This document shows positions 34,020 through 42,008 of a stretch of 64,000 bases of DNA, piece by piece (the first letter of the stretch is position 1; every line of letters starts with the position of its first letter). The notes beneath the pieces were generated by a model. It worked only from the letters and a program-made list of their open reading frames with translations. It had not been told where the DNA came from and did not search any database. The translations under genes were made by a program, and so were the position numbers. The DNA is from Woeseia sp037968755. GTDB lineage: Bacteria; Pseudomonadota; Gammaproteobacteria; Steroidobacterales; Woeseiaceae. The stretch is taken from the NCBI GenBank assembly GCA_037968755.1, contig JBBKWB010000007.1:12553-76552 (forward strand), read 5' to 3'.

Positions 34020-35093
34020 ATGGTGCAGAATACGCGCATGACTTCCCACTCAACAGACCGTGCGGCGCCGGCAAACCCGGGTCCGCAGGACCAGCTCGGT
34101 CGGCCCATGCGCGATTTGCGCATATCGCTGCTCGACCGCTGCAATTTCCGCTGCCCGTATTGTATGCCGGAGAGTACCTACAACGAGGACTACCAGTTCC
34201 TGCGACGTCAGCAGCGCCTCAGTTTCGACGAAATTGTCCGCTTCGCGACGATTGCCGTCAGTCTCGGTGTCAACAAGCTGCGCCTGACGGGGGGTGAGCC
34301 GCTATTGGACAAAGGTGTGCCGGAACTCGTCGCGCGGCTTGCCGCGCTGCCAGGCGTTGATGACCTCGCGTTGACCACCAATGGAACGTTGCTCGAACGC
34401 TTTGCGGCGCCACTTGCCGATGCGGGCCTGAACCGGGTTACGGTCAGCCTGGATAGTATTGACGCCGATATTTTTCGCAGCATGAGTGGCAACCGCGGTG
34501 AGGTTCAAACGGTGCTGAACGGGATTGCGGCAGCCAGCAAAGCAGGTTTGATGCCTGTCAAGATCAACACCGTTGTGCAGCGCGGCGTTAACGAACACAC
34601 GGTGCTCGATGTACTTGAGTATTTTCGCGGCACCGGGCACGTGGTACGCCTGATCGAATTCATGGACGTGGGCAACCGTAATGGCTGGCGCCTCGACCAG
34701 GTAGTGCCTTCACGCGAGTTGCTGGAGCAGATTAATGTTCGTTGGCCGGTAGAGGCTGTCGATCGAAACTACCCGGGCGAAGTTGCACGTCGCTACCGCT
34801 ACCTAGACGGTGGTGGCGAAATCGGTTTCATATCGTCCGTGACCGAACCGTTTTGCGGCAACTGCAGCCGCGCCCGGTTGTCGGCGGACGGCGTGCTGTA
34901 CACTTGTTTGTTTGCAACGGAAGGCACCCGTTTTCGCGAACTGTTGCGTGCCGATGCGAGTGACGACGAGATTGCGCTGTTGCTGAAAAAGGTCTGGCTG
35001 GCACGTACTGATCGATACAGCGAACAGCGCGGACGTGCGACGGTTACCGAAGTGCCATTGAAAAAAGTTGAAATGTACCGGATGGGCGGCTGA
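34020..35093 (+). CDS. moaA: GTP 3',8-cyclase
   Basis: Radical-SAM enzyme starting molybdopterin synthesis from GTP. The SAM cluster cysteines are in LLDRCNFRCPYCMPES, the second cluster in EPFCGNCSRARLSADGVLYTCLF, and the chain ends in GG (YRMGG), which is needed for activity in the family. The 357-residue protein has about 20 extra residues before the conserved core (DLRISLLDRCN). A start at ATG 34038 would shorten it by six. It heads the operon moaA-moaC-mobA-moaD-moaE. I looked for a molybdenum cofactor riboswitch upstream and did not recognise one. Confidence 0.95.
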   Translation: MVQNTRMTSHSTDRAAPANPGPQDQLGRPMRDLRISLLDRCNFRCPYCMPESTYNEDYQFLRRQQRLSFDEIVRFATIAVSLGVNKLRLTGGEPLLDKGVPELVARLAALPGVDDLALTTNGTLLERFAAPLADAGLNRVTVSLDSIDADIFRSMSGNRGEVQTVLNGIAAASKAGLMPVKINTVVQRGVNEHTVLDVLEYFRGTGHVVRLIEFMDVGNRNGWRLDQVVPSRELLEQINVRWPVEAVDRNYPGEVARRYRYLDGGGEIGFISSVTEPFCGNCSRARLSADGVLYTCLFATEGTRFRELLRADASDDEIALLLKKVWLARTDRYSEQRGRATVTEVPLKKVEMYRMGG

Positions 35094-35166
35094 TCCCGCG
35101 GGTTACATTGATGCATGCAAACGCTACTGGATTACGCCGGGACGCCTGCCGCCAAGAGACTGGGGT

Positions 35167-35643
35167 ATGAGTAAACTGAGCCACGTTGACGAGCACAATC
35201 GACCGACTATGGTCGATGTCAGTCACAAATCGGCGACAGCTCGCACGGCACATGCGCGCAGCATCGTGGAGTTCCCCGCCGAAGTTGCAGCGCGCTTTGC
35301 GGACGGCGATATCCAGACTGCCAAAGGCCCGGTTTTTGCCACCGCGATTATTGCGGGCGTCATGGGTGCCAAGCGTACCCATGAGTTAATACCGTTCTGT
35401 CATCCGCTCGGTCTGGACAATTGCAAAATTGATATTGAGCTGGATGATAAAGGCCGCGCTATCATCGACTGCCACTGCAAAGTACAGCATCGAACCGGCG
35501 TCGAAATGGAAGCACTCACTGGCGCAAGCGTAGCGGCCCTGACGGTGTACGACATGTGCAAAGCCTTGTCGCACCACATTCGCATTACCGAGACTCGGCT
35601 TGTGGCCAAGACCGGGGGCAAACAGGATTTTTACAGTGAGTGA
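35167..35643 (+). CDS. moaC: Cyclic pyranopterin monophosphate synthase
   Basis: Second enzyme of molybdopterin synthesis, 158 residues, acting on the MoaA product. Family motifs are MVDVSHKSATARTAHA, KRTHELIPFCHPL (substrate-binding His) and HRTGVEMEALTGASVAALTVYDM, here quoted as HRTGVEMEALTGASV. ATG 35167 gives the usual length (E. coli 161). It follows moaA by 73 bases and its stop codon region overlaps the GTG start of mobA by 8 bases. Confidence 0.96.
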   Translation: MSKLSHVDEHNRPTMVDVSHKSATARTAHARSIVEFPAEVAARFADGDIQTAKGPVFATAIIAGVMGAKRTHELIPFCHPLGLDNCKIDIELDDKGRAIIDCHCKVQHRTGVEMEALTGASVAALTVYDMCKALSHHIRITETRLVAKTGGKQDFYSE

Positions 35644-36229
35644 CGCAGCAATTTTGCAGGGACTGGTTCTGGCAGGCGGTCGCAGTCAGCGTATGGGCAG
35701 CGACAAGGCATTGCTGGCGCGCGATGGGCATAGCCAGCTTGCGCATGCTGTCGAGTTGCTGGAGCAGTTCACTTCGACCGTGTTCGTATCCACGCGCAAA
35801 GATCAGGCAGACGAAGCTGAGCGCGCGCGCTACGCGCAGATCATAGATCGCTACGACGACCTTGGCCCGGTTGCCGGGATACTGTCGGCAATGGATGCAC
35901 ATCCCGACGCTGCCTGGTTGGTACTTGCATGCGATCTGCCCAATGTCGATGCGGCCACGCTGGAAACGCTGATTAATGGGCGTGATCCTGCATGCCCGTT
36001 TACGGCGTACCGTAGCAGCCATAACGACTTTCCGGAGCCACTCTGCGCCATATTTGAACCCGCCGCGAGAGAGGTGATCGATCGCTTTGTCGCCGAAGGT
36101 TTTGCTTGCCCGCGCAAGATGATGATTCGTTCCGATACGCGATTGCTGACACAGCCAGATCCGTCGGCACTCGATAACGTCAATACGCCTGCTGACCTCG
36201 AGCGCAGCACATTGCAGATCGCCTCATGA
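35636..36229 (+). CDS. mobA: Molybdenum cofactor guanylyltransferase
   Basis: Transfers GMP from GTP to molybdenum cofactor to make the bis-MGD form used by DMSO-reductase-type enzymes. The 197-residue protein begins with the nucleotidyltransferase signature LVLAGGRSQRMGSDKALL, followed by LACDLPNVDAATL for metal/GTP binding. GTG at 35636, overlapping the moaC end by 8 bases, gives the proper N-terminus; an earlier in-frame ATG at 35600 lies within moaC. It overlaps moaD by 4 bases. Its placement between moaC and moaD is not the E. coli order. Confidence 0.9.
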   Translation: MSDAAILQGLVLAGGRSQRMGSDKALLARDGHSQLAHAVELLEQFTSTVFVSTRKDQADEAERARYAQIIDRYDDLGPVAGILSAMDAHPDAAWLVLACDLPNVDAATLETLINGRDPACPFTAYRSSHNDFPEPLCAIFEPAAREVIDRFVAEGFACPRKMMIRSDTRLLTQPDPSALDNVNTPADLERSTLQIAS

Positions 36230-36471
36230 TGAAAACACTCACAGTGCGCTATTTCGCGATGTTTCGTGAGAATGCCGGTAAGGGTGAGGAGGTCGTGCAC
36301 ATCGAAGCTGACACGGCGGCTGACGTATTCAACCAGTTGCGCGACCGGCATGCATCGAGTGAACCGTTAGGACATTGCAAAGTCGCCATTAACGACGAGA
36401 TGGTTAGCTGGGACAACCCGGTAACGGACGGTGATGTGGTCTTGTTGTTCCCGCCTGTGGCAGGTGGCTAA
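36226..36471 (+). CDS. moaD: Molybdopterin synthase sulfur carrier subunit
   Basis: An 81-residue ubiquitin-fold protein (TVRYFAMFRENAGKGEEVVH) ending in the diglycine tail VAGG, which is adenylated and carries thiocarboxylate sulfur for the dithiolene. It pairs with MoaE, whose gene starts one base after the moaD stop. It begins at ATGATG in the 4-base overlap with mobA. Confidence 0.93.
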   Translation: MMKTLTVRYFAMFRENAGKGEEVVHIEADTAADVFNQLRDRHASSEPLGHCKVAINDEMVSWDNPVTDGDVVLLFPPVAGG

Positions 36472-36472
36472 G

Positions 36473-36901
36473 ATGATGCAGATGATCGAATCGGTCATTC
36501 TTCCGGATCTCTTGCGTGCTGGATTACTGGACGATGCGGCCGGCGCCTATGCCAGTTTTGAAGGCTGGATACGCAATCATAATGAAGGCCAGGAAGTCCA
36601 CCGGCTCGAATATGAGGCTTACGCACCACTCGCGATAACGGAAGGTGAGCGGGTCATTGCAGAAGCGCTCGCCAAATTTCCGGTGTTGCACGCGCACTGC
36701 GTGCATCGCAGTGGCCTGCTTGAAATCGGCGAATGTGCTGTCTGGGTGGGTGTGTCTGCCGCGCATCGCGATGCCGCATTCGATGCCTGTCGATACATCA
36801 TCGATGAGGTCAAAATACGCCTGCCCATCTGGAAAAAAGAACACTACGTCAACGGTGACTCCGGCTGGGTTAACTGCGAGCGTTGTGCCGCACACGCCTG
36901 A
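36473..36901 (+). CDS. moaE: Molybdopterin synthase catalytic subunit
   Basis: Large subunit of molybdopterin synthase, 142 residues, transferring sulfur from MoaD to precursor Z. Typical segments are GAYASFEGWIRNHNEGQEVH, LEYEAYAPLA and the C-terminal VKIRLPIWKKEHYVNG carrying the active-site lysine. ATG 36473 lies one base after the moaD stop; a frame extending back to 36431 is inside moaD. It ends 8 bases from the convergent mocA stop. Confidence 0.95.
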   Translation: MMQMIESVILPDLLRAGLLDDAAGAYASFEGWIRNHNEGQEVHRLEYEAYAPLAITEGERVIAEALAKFPVLHAHCVHRSGLLEIGECAVWVGVSAAHRDAAFDACRYIIDEVKIRLPIWKKEHYVNGDSGWVNCERCAAHA

Positions 36902-36909
36902 ACCGAACG

Positions 36910-37500
36910 CTAGTTTTTCTCCAGCTTATCCAGGTCTGCTGGCTGGTCGACGTCGAACGCTGCCGCATCGCTGAATATCGTCAACCTGTTATCGCCGTGG
37001 CGGTCGATAACCGAACGTGCACCTTGATCGCCTTGCAGTTCAAGTAATTCCGGAAAGCAGCTGCGCGGGAATATGGCGGGCACGCCGCTCGTATCGGCGT
37101 AGCGGCTGGCCACGATGCGCTGAGGGTGCTGCTGCCACTTCGAACACAGGGCGGCAAGATGCTGACGGTCGACCAGCGGTTGGTCCGCTAGGGTAATCAG
37201 AATGCCCTCGGCTACCTCTGCCAATGCGCGCACCCCACTACGGATGGAGCTGGCAATGCCGCTGGCATAATCGTCGTTGTGAACCAGGAAGCCGCGCAGT
37301 GGCTGACAGGCCGCGTGCACGCGCGTCGCCGCATGACCGGTAACCAGCACGCTGCGCTCGCCGCAAACGGCTTCCGCTTCGCGTACCGCGCGTTCGACCA
37401 ATGTCTGGCCGCGGAACAACGCCAATTGCTTAACGTCGCGATATCGACTGGCCTGTCCGGCCGCCAATATCAGCGCAAACAATGCACTATCTGCCGTCAT
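36910..37500 (-). CDS. mocA: Molybdenum cofactor cytidylyltransferase (MocA-like)
   Basis: A 196-residue nucleotidyltransferase of the MobA-like NTP-transferase fold, best read as MocA, which attaches CMP to molybdenum cofactor for xanthine/CO dehydrogenase-family enzymes. It starts with FALILAAGQASRYRDVKQLA, and EGILITLADQPLVDRQHL is the metal/nucleotide strand; GVPAIFPRSCFPELLELQGD and the ending DVDQPADLDKL match MocA/YgfJ-type proteins. ATG 37500 is chosen; the frame runs on to 37734 with unrelated sequence. It is antisense to the moa operon and is functionally tied to the coxS-coxM-xdhC genes about 16 kb away. Confidence 0.8.
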   Translation of the reverse strand: MTADSALFALILAAGQASRYRDVKQLALFRGQTLVERAVREAEAVCGERSVLVTGHAATRVHAACQPLRGFLVHNDDYASGIASSIRSGVRALAEVAEGILITLADQPLVDRQHLAALCSKWQQHPQRIVASRYADTSGVPAIFPRSCFPELLELQGDQGARSVIDRHGDNRLTIFSDAAAFDVDQPADLDKLEKN

Positions 37501-37582
37501 TGCGGACAAGTACTTTGCGAGAACAGATACATTTGAATCCTGATCACCGGGCTCCTGACAGTGGCAAGGGCAATGCGGCGAC

Positions 37583-37588
37583 AGTATA
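37583..37588 (-). promoter_or_regulatory. Predicted mocA -10 element
   Basis: TATACT on the minus strand, 82 bases before the mocA ATG, identical to the -10 boxes ahead of tRNA-Leu, the TonB-fusion gene and the acyl-CoA dehydrogenase operon. The -35 candidate 17 bases upstream (TTTGCC) is weak. The rest of 37501-37724 shows no feature. Confidence 0.35.
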
Positions 37589-37724
37589 GAGGCGCTATCG
37601 ACAGCGGCAAAGCCGCCAATTGCAGGAACTCGAACTTGCTCTGATCCCTCGTTGTGTGTATTCCTGTGTTCCCGGTGTTTGCATGGCGCGTCGTCAGCCG
37701 CCGTGCCACAGTTAGGATTCAGGT

Positions 37725-38198
37725 TTGCGTACAATTACTTCTATCGATGATGCGAAGGCTTTGGAAGGGCAGGAAATCGGCCTTTCCGACTGGGTAACCA
37801 TCGACCAACAACGGATCGACCGGTTCGCGAAAGCAACGGACGACTTTCAATGGATACACGTCGACAAGGAGCGCGCCGCGCGCGAATTGCCAGACGGCAA
37901 GACCATCGCGCACGGTTATCTGACGCTGGCTTTGATCCCTGCGCTGGCCACCCAGTTTGTGCGCTTCGAGAACCTGGCCAAAACAATTAATTTTGGCTGC
38001 AACAAAGTGCGTTTTTATACGATGGTGCCGGTTGGCAGTCGTCTCCGTGGCCGCGCGAAAGTAATTCAGGCACGTAGCCGAGCCGGCGCTTTGCACCTGT
38101 TATGCGAAGTCCGGATTGAGGTTGAAGGCGAGCGCAAACCGGCCTGCGTTGCGGAAACTATTGGTATGTATTTCTTTGCGTCGGCAGCTGAGAATTAG
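37725..38198 (+). CDS. MaoC-like (R)-enoyl-CoA hydratase family protein
   Basis: A 157-residue hot-dog-fold protein. FAKATDDFQWIHVDKERA carries the Asp and His that form the hydratase active site, followed by IAHGYLTLALIPAL, and VRFYTMVPVGSRLRGRAKV completes the fold. Family members hydrate 2-enoyl-CoA to (R)-3-hydroxyacyl-CoA; the NodN subgroup resembles this sequence closely. Translation starts at TTG 37725. It precedes the small PLDc_N gene by 31 bases on the same strand. The fatty-acid genes nearby make a CoA substrate likely. Confidence 0.83.
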   Translation: MRTITSIDDAKALEGQEIGLSDWVTIDQQRIDRFAKATDDFQWIHVDKERAARELPDGKTIAHGYLTLALIPALATQFVRFENLAKTINFGCNKVRFYTMVPVGSRLRGRAKVIQARSRAGALHLLCEVRIEVEGERKPACVAETIGMYFFASAAEN

Positions 38199-38229
38199 TC
38201 GGCTGCAAGCCTGGTATTAGGAGGCGAGT

Positions 38230-38406
38230 ATGGAAAGCTTCGGAATTCTGGGGTTCCTGATTTTGCTCGGGGACATCTATGCGGTCCTGAAAATCATCCA
38301 GTCCAGCAGTAGCGACGGGCGCAAGGCCCTGTGGATAGCTATTGTTATCGTGCTGCCGGCTCTTGGGCTCCTCCTGTGGTACTTGATGGGGCCAAAGTCC
38401 AGCTGA
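38230..38406 (+). CDS. Small PLDc_N-domain membrane protein (58 residues)
   Basis: A short gene with a strong ribosome site (AGGAGG six bases before ATG 38230). The protein has two membrane helices, FGILGFLILLGDIYAVLKII and WIAIVIVLPALGLLLWYLMG, joined by a polar SSSSDGRK loop. The second helix ending LLLWYLMGP is the PLDc_N signature, the membrane part found at the N-terminus of cardiolipin synthases but here standing alone. Free PLDc_N proteins are common in bacteria and of unclear function. Its stop abuts the end of the convergent nitrilase gene with no gap. Confidence 0.8.
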   Translation: MESFGILGFLILLGDIYAVLKIIQSSSSDGRKALWIAIVIVLPALGLLLWYLMGPKSS

Positions 38407-39375
38407 TCACGGATCGCCGTCAACAAAATCGGCGGTAACCTGGCGACGCCGGTCGACGCTTAACCGGGTTACGTCCGGACGAGAGTAATGTCCCGCCGGA
38501 TCCATATTCTGCCGCTCTTCCAATACCCGACGATGATCCAGGGTCGCGACCCGCAACGATTCTTCCCCCGTTTCCGGTGGCAATAGCCATTCACCGTCCG
38601 GGCCAGCAATACAGGATCCGCCGTCGGCCATGACCTCGTCAGCCGCTTCCTGTAGCGCTGCGAAATTTGGCAAAGTCGGTGCGATATCGCTGGCAGTCAT
38701 GAGGCCGCTTACCGAGACAACAAAAGAGCGGCTTTCTTTCGCAATGAAGCGGGTGATGTTGTCAGTGTTACGTTTGCTGCCTGGCCAGATCGCGACGTGC
38801 AGGTCTTCGCCCTGGCCGTACAACGCCGCACGCGCTAGCGGCAACCAGTTTTCCCAGCAATTCAGGCCGCCGACCGTGAAGGGCGGCAGGGCGTGGGTAC
38901 GCAGGCCGTGGCCATCGCCAATAGCCCATACCAGCCGTTCTTCATACGTTGGCATCAATTTGCGATGCACCGAGCCTATGTGGCCGTTTGCATCGATGTA
39001 GACCATCGAGCAGTACAGGCTGTGACCGCGCGCGGCTGAGCGTTCGATAATTCCGGCGTAGACAGCAATATTTCTGCGCGCCGCCAGCGCGCGCAGCGCG
39101 TCGAGGTGCCCTGCGTCCAGGTCGACAGCTTCCGAGCGATAGTGCGCGTACATCGACTTCTGCAACGGTGACTCGAAACGCGCGCCGTCTGTGTAGTCGA
39201 CCCAGAACGGGTAGCCTGGAATCAGTGCTTCGCCGAATGCTACCAACTGACAACCTGCATCGGCGGCTTTTTCGACCCATTCGATAACTTTGGCGATGGT
39301 TGCGTCGCGCTGCAGCCAGCATGGCGCGATCTGCGCGAGGCCGACAGTAAGTGTATGCGGGTTTTTTTCTGTCAT
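38407..39375 (-). CDS. Nitrilase / carbon-nitrogen hydrolase
   Basis: A 322-residue nitrilase-superfamily enzyme. The catalytic triad is visible: Glu in VAFGEALIPGYPFW, Lys in VHRKLMPTYEERL and Cys in GGLNCWENWLPLARAAL, the last two typical of true nitrilases that turn a nitrile into a carboxylic acid and ammonia. ATG 39375 (MTEKNPHTLTVGLAQ) fits the family; an earlier ATG at 39447 would add 24 residues. It is divergent from the acyl-CoA ligase gene, so the acid produced might be activated by that ligase. That link is inferred from position only. Confidence 0.85.
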   Translation of the reverse strand: MTEKNPHTLTVGLAQIAPCWLQRDATIAKVIEWVEKAADAGCQLVAFGEALIPGYPFWVDYTDGARFESPLQKSMYAHYRSEAVDLDAGHLDALRALAARRNIAVYAGIIERSAARGHSLYCSMVYIDANGHIGSVHRKLMPTYEERLVWAIGDGHGLRTHALPPFTVGGLNCWENWLPLARAALYGQGEDLHVAIWPGSKRNTDNITRFIAKESRSFVVSVSGLMTASDIAPTLPNFAALQEAADEVMADGGSCIAGPDGEWLLPPETGEESLRVATLDHRRVLEERQNMDPAGHYSRPDVTRLSVDRRRQVTADFVDGDP

Positions 39376-39520
39376 CCCTACGTCCCGTGCGCTGCTGGTA
39401 GCTGATTTCGCGTCGCCCGGGAGCATAGCATGGCTGGTTTTCGACATTACTTGCAGTGACCGCGCATTGTTCTGTTAAATGGCGTGGTTGTTAAAGACAA
39501 GCAAGATGAGGGGGGGCAGG

Positions 39521-41170
39521 ATGCACGGACTGATGATGGACACGCAATTGATGGTGTCATCGATACTGCGTCACGCAGAGCGCAATTTTCCGGATCGCGA
39601 GATTGTCTCGGTTACAAATGACAATCCCGAGCATCGCTATACCTATAAAGACTGCGCCCGGCGTACCCGGATGCTGGCGAACGCGCTGGACAAGCTCGGA
39701 CTGGAACGTGGCGATCGGGTCGCGACACTTGCCTGGAACGACTACCGGCACGTTGAGGCCTACTACGCAATCGGCGGCGCCGGGTATGTTTGTCATACGG
39801 TGAATCCGCGCCTGTTCCCGGAACAACTGGTCTACATCATTAATCACGCGGAAGACCAGTGGTTGATGATCGATCCTATGTTTGTACCGTTGCTCGAAAA
39901 ATTGCTTGCACAGATCGGCGGGGTCAAGGGTTTCATCGTTCTGACCGATGAGGCGCACATGCCCGACACCAGCCTGCCGAATGCGCAGTCGTATGAGGCG
40001 TTAATTGCAGACTGCAGCGACGAATACAACTGGCCGGAGTTTGACGAACGCGAAGCAGTCGCGCTCTGCTACACGTCTGGAACAACAGGCCATCCCAAGG
40101 GTGTGCTGTACAGTCATCGTTCAACCGTCTTGCATGCGTTTGCGAGCATTTCCCCGGACGGCCTCAACATTTCCTGCCGCGATACCCTGTTACCTGTAGT
40201 TCCGCTATTCCATGTCAACGCCTGGGGTACTCCCTACTCGGCATTCATGGTTGGCGCGAAACTGGTGCTGCCCGGGCCAAAAATGGGAGACGGTGAAGCG
40301 CTTTACAACATGATGGAACAGGAAGCCGTCACTACGTCGCTGGGTGTGCCGACAGTCTGGCTTTCCTTGTTGCAGTACGCGGAAAAGGCGGGCAAAAAAT
40401 TAAACTCGTTGAAGCGCACTGTCATTGGTGGCGCGGCAGTGCCGAGATCTATGATTCGCGAATTCCGTGACAAACATGACGTTGTCGTCTGCCAGGGATG
40501 GGGTATGACGGAGATGAGTCCGCTCGGTACGGTCAATACGTTGAAGTACGGCATGCAGGACCTCGACGGTGAGGACTACGTAAAACTAAAAGCGAAAGCC
40601 GGGCGCGGACTGTTTGGCGTAGAGATGCGCATAGTGAATGACGAGGGCGAAGAACTGCCCTGGGACGGGGTTGCGTTTGGCGCGCTACAGGTCCGCGGCC
40701 CCTGGGTGTGCAGTGAGTATTACAAGCTTGGCGACAGCGCTGAATCGCATTCAGCAGATGGCTGGTTTAATACCGGCGACGTCGCCACGATCGATGCGGA
40801 CGGCTATCTGAATATTACCGATCGGACCAAGGACGTAATCAAATCCGGCGGCGAGTGGATCAGTTCTATTGAGATCGAGAATGTGGCGGTTGGGCACCCG
40901 GCCGTTGCAGAAGCAGCAGTCATCGGTGTTGCGCATCCGAAATGGACGGAGCGGCCATTGCTGATCGTGGTGAAAACGGAGGGTAAAGAAATTACTCCGG
41001 AGGAAATGAAGGCGTATCTGGAGGGCAAGATTGCTAGCTGGTGGATGCCTGACGACGTCGTGTTTGTCACCGAGATTCCGCATACGGCGACGGGCAAGGT
41101 GCGAAAACTAGAGTTGCGCAAGCAGTTCGTCGATTATCGCCTGCCTGAGTTGGCCGTCGATGCAAAATAA
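39521..41170 (+). CDS. Acyl-CoA ligase, medium/long-chain AMP-forming
   Basis: ANL-superfamily enzyme of 549 residues activating a fatty acid to its CoA ester. The P-loop is LCYTSGTTGHPKGVLYSH, followed by GWGMTEMSPLGT, FNTGDVATIDADGYLNITDR and the C-terminal lysine in GKVRKLELRK. It most resembles AlkK-type medium-chain ligases (MHGLMMDTQLMVSSILRHAE start). ATG 39521 after GGGGGGCAGG is clearly better than the ATG at 39479. It begins a same-strand run with the SDR-like protein and TesB. Confidence 0.9.
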   Translation: MHGLMMDTQLMVSSILRHAERNFPDREIVSVTNDNPEHRYTYKDCARRTRMLANALDKLGLERGDRVATLAWNDYRHVEAYYAIGGAGYVCHTVNPRLFPEQLVYIINHAEDQWLMIDPMFVPLLEKLLAQIGGVKGFIVLTDEAHMPDTSLPNAQSYEALIADCSDEYNWPEFDEREAVALCYTSGTTGHPKGVLYSHRSTVLHAFASISPDGLNISCRDTLLPVVPLFHVNAWGTPYSAFMVGAKLVLPGPKMGDGEALYNMMEQEAVTTSLGVPTVWLSLLQYAEKAGKKLNSLKRTVIGGAAVPRSMIREFRDKHDVVVCQGWGMTEMSPLGTVNTLKYGMQDLDGEDYVKLKAKAGRGLFGVEMRIVNDEGEELPWDGVAFGALQVRGPWVCSEYYKLGDSAESHSADGWFNTGDVATIDADGYLNITDRTKDVIKSGGEWISSIEIENVAVGHPAVAEAAVIGVAHPKWTERPLLIVVKTEGKEITPEEMKAYLEGKIASWWMPDDVVFVTEIPHTATGKVRKLELRKQFVDYRLPELAVDAK

Positions 41171-41194
41171 AAAAGTCAATAATGTACGGAGGCG

Positions 41195-41941
41195 ATGATG
41201 GCTGACAGTGGCCAGTTGTTTGGGGTGCGCGCGCTGGTGTGTGGTGGCGCGAACGGGATAGGCGAGGCGATTGCCCGGACGTTGGTGCGGCATGATGCGA
41301 AAGTACTGGCCGCCGATCATCCGGATACTGACATCAGCACCCGCTACCGTGATGTGCCGGGAGTAAGTGGCTTAGCGATGAGCTTAACCGGAGAAGACAG
41401 TCCGGTTGCCGCTGTACACGCCGCCAGGGAAGGGCTGGATGGCCTGGACGCAGTAGTTATTTGCCTGCATTCGCAGCCGCAACGACCGCTGGATAGTGCC
41501 GCCGCGTATGCGGACTATAACAATCGGCGATTGGCCCTGACCCGAGCCTACTTTGATGCCGCATTGTCGCCATTGCAGAAGAGCCCCGGCGGCCGCTTTA
41601 TAGTAATTGGCCTGCTGCGTAGTGCGTTCTCCCGTGACAGCCAGACGCTTTTCGATCAGTCAGAGCAGGATCTTGCCGCGCTGGTTCGCGAACTGGCGAA
41701 TCGGGCAGGCGAGTTTGGCATCGCCGTAAACTACATCCAGCCGGGCGCCTTGATGACGCCGGAAAGTCGCCGCATCTTTAGCGATGACAAGAGTCTCCGC
41801 GACTTTTGCATTGCAAAGTCGGCCGCGCGACGCCTGGGCGAACCGCTTGATGTTGCCAAGGCTGCACTGTTTCTCGCCAGCGATGATGCGACCTTCGTAA
41901 GCGGAACGGGCATCGCCGTTGACGGCGGGCGCAGCAAGTAA
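41195..41941 (+). CDS. SDR-fold protein lacking the usual catalytic residues
   Basis: A 248-residue short-chain dehydrogenase/reductase-like protein. The cofactor-binding ALVCGGANGIGEAIARTLVR and the ending FLASDDATFVSGTGIAVDGG are family-typical. The active-site YxxxK is replaced by Phe153 and Glu157 (FDQSE), and the NNAG segment by LHSQ. It is therefore likely not an ordinary oxidoreductase, or it uses other residues. It sits 24 bases after the acyl-CoA ligase and 67 bases before tesB, possibly in one transcript. ATG 41195 or ATG 41198 could be the start. Confidence 0.75.
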   Translation: MMADSGQLFGVRALVCGGANGIGEAIARTLVRHDAKVLAADHPDTDISTRYRDVPGVSGLAMSLTGEDSPVAAVHAAREGLDGLDAVVICLHSQPQRPLDSAAAYADYNNRRLALTRAYFDAALSPLQKSPGGRFIVIGLLRSAFSRDSQTLFDQSEQDLAALVRELANRAGEFGIAVNYIQPGALMTPESRRIFSDDKSLRDFCIAKSAARRLGEPLDVAKAALFLASDDATFVSGTGIAVDGGRSK

Positions 41942-42008
41942 CAGGCTGGCAGCCAGCCATTTGCCCATACCGCTGGTCTGTTTGGAATTTCACTTTTGGC
42001 AGGATCAG

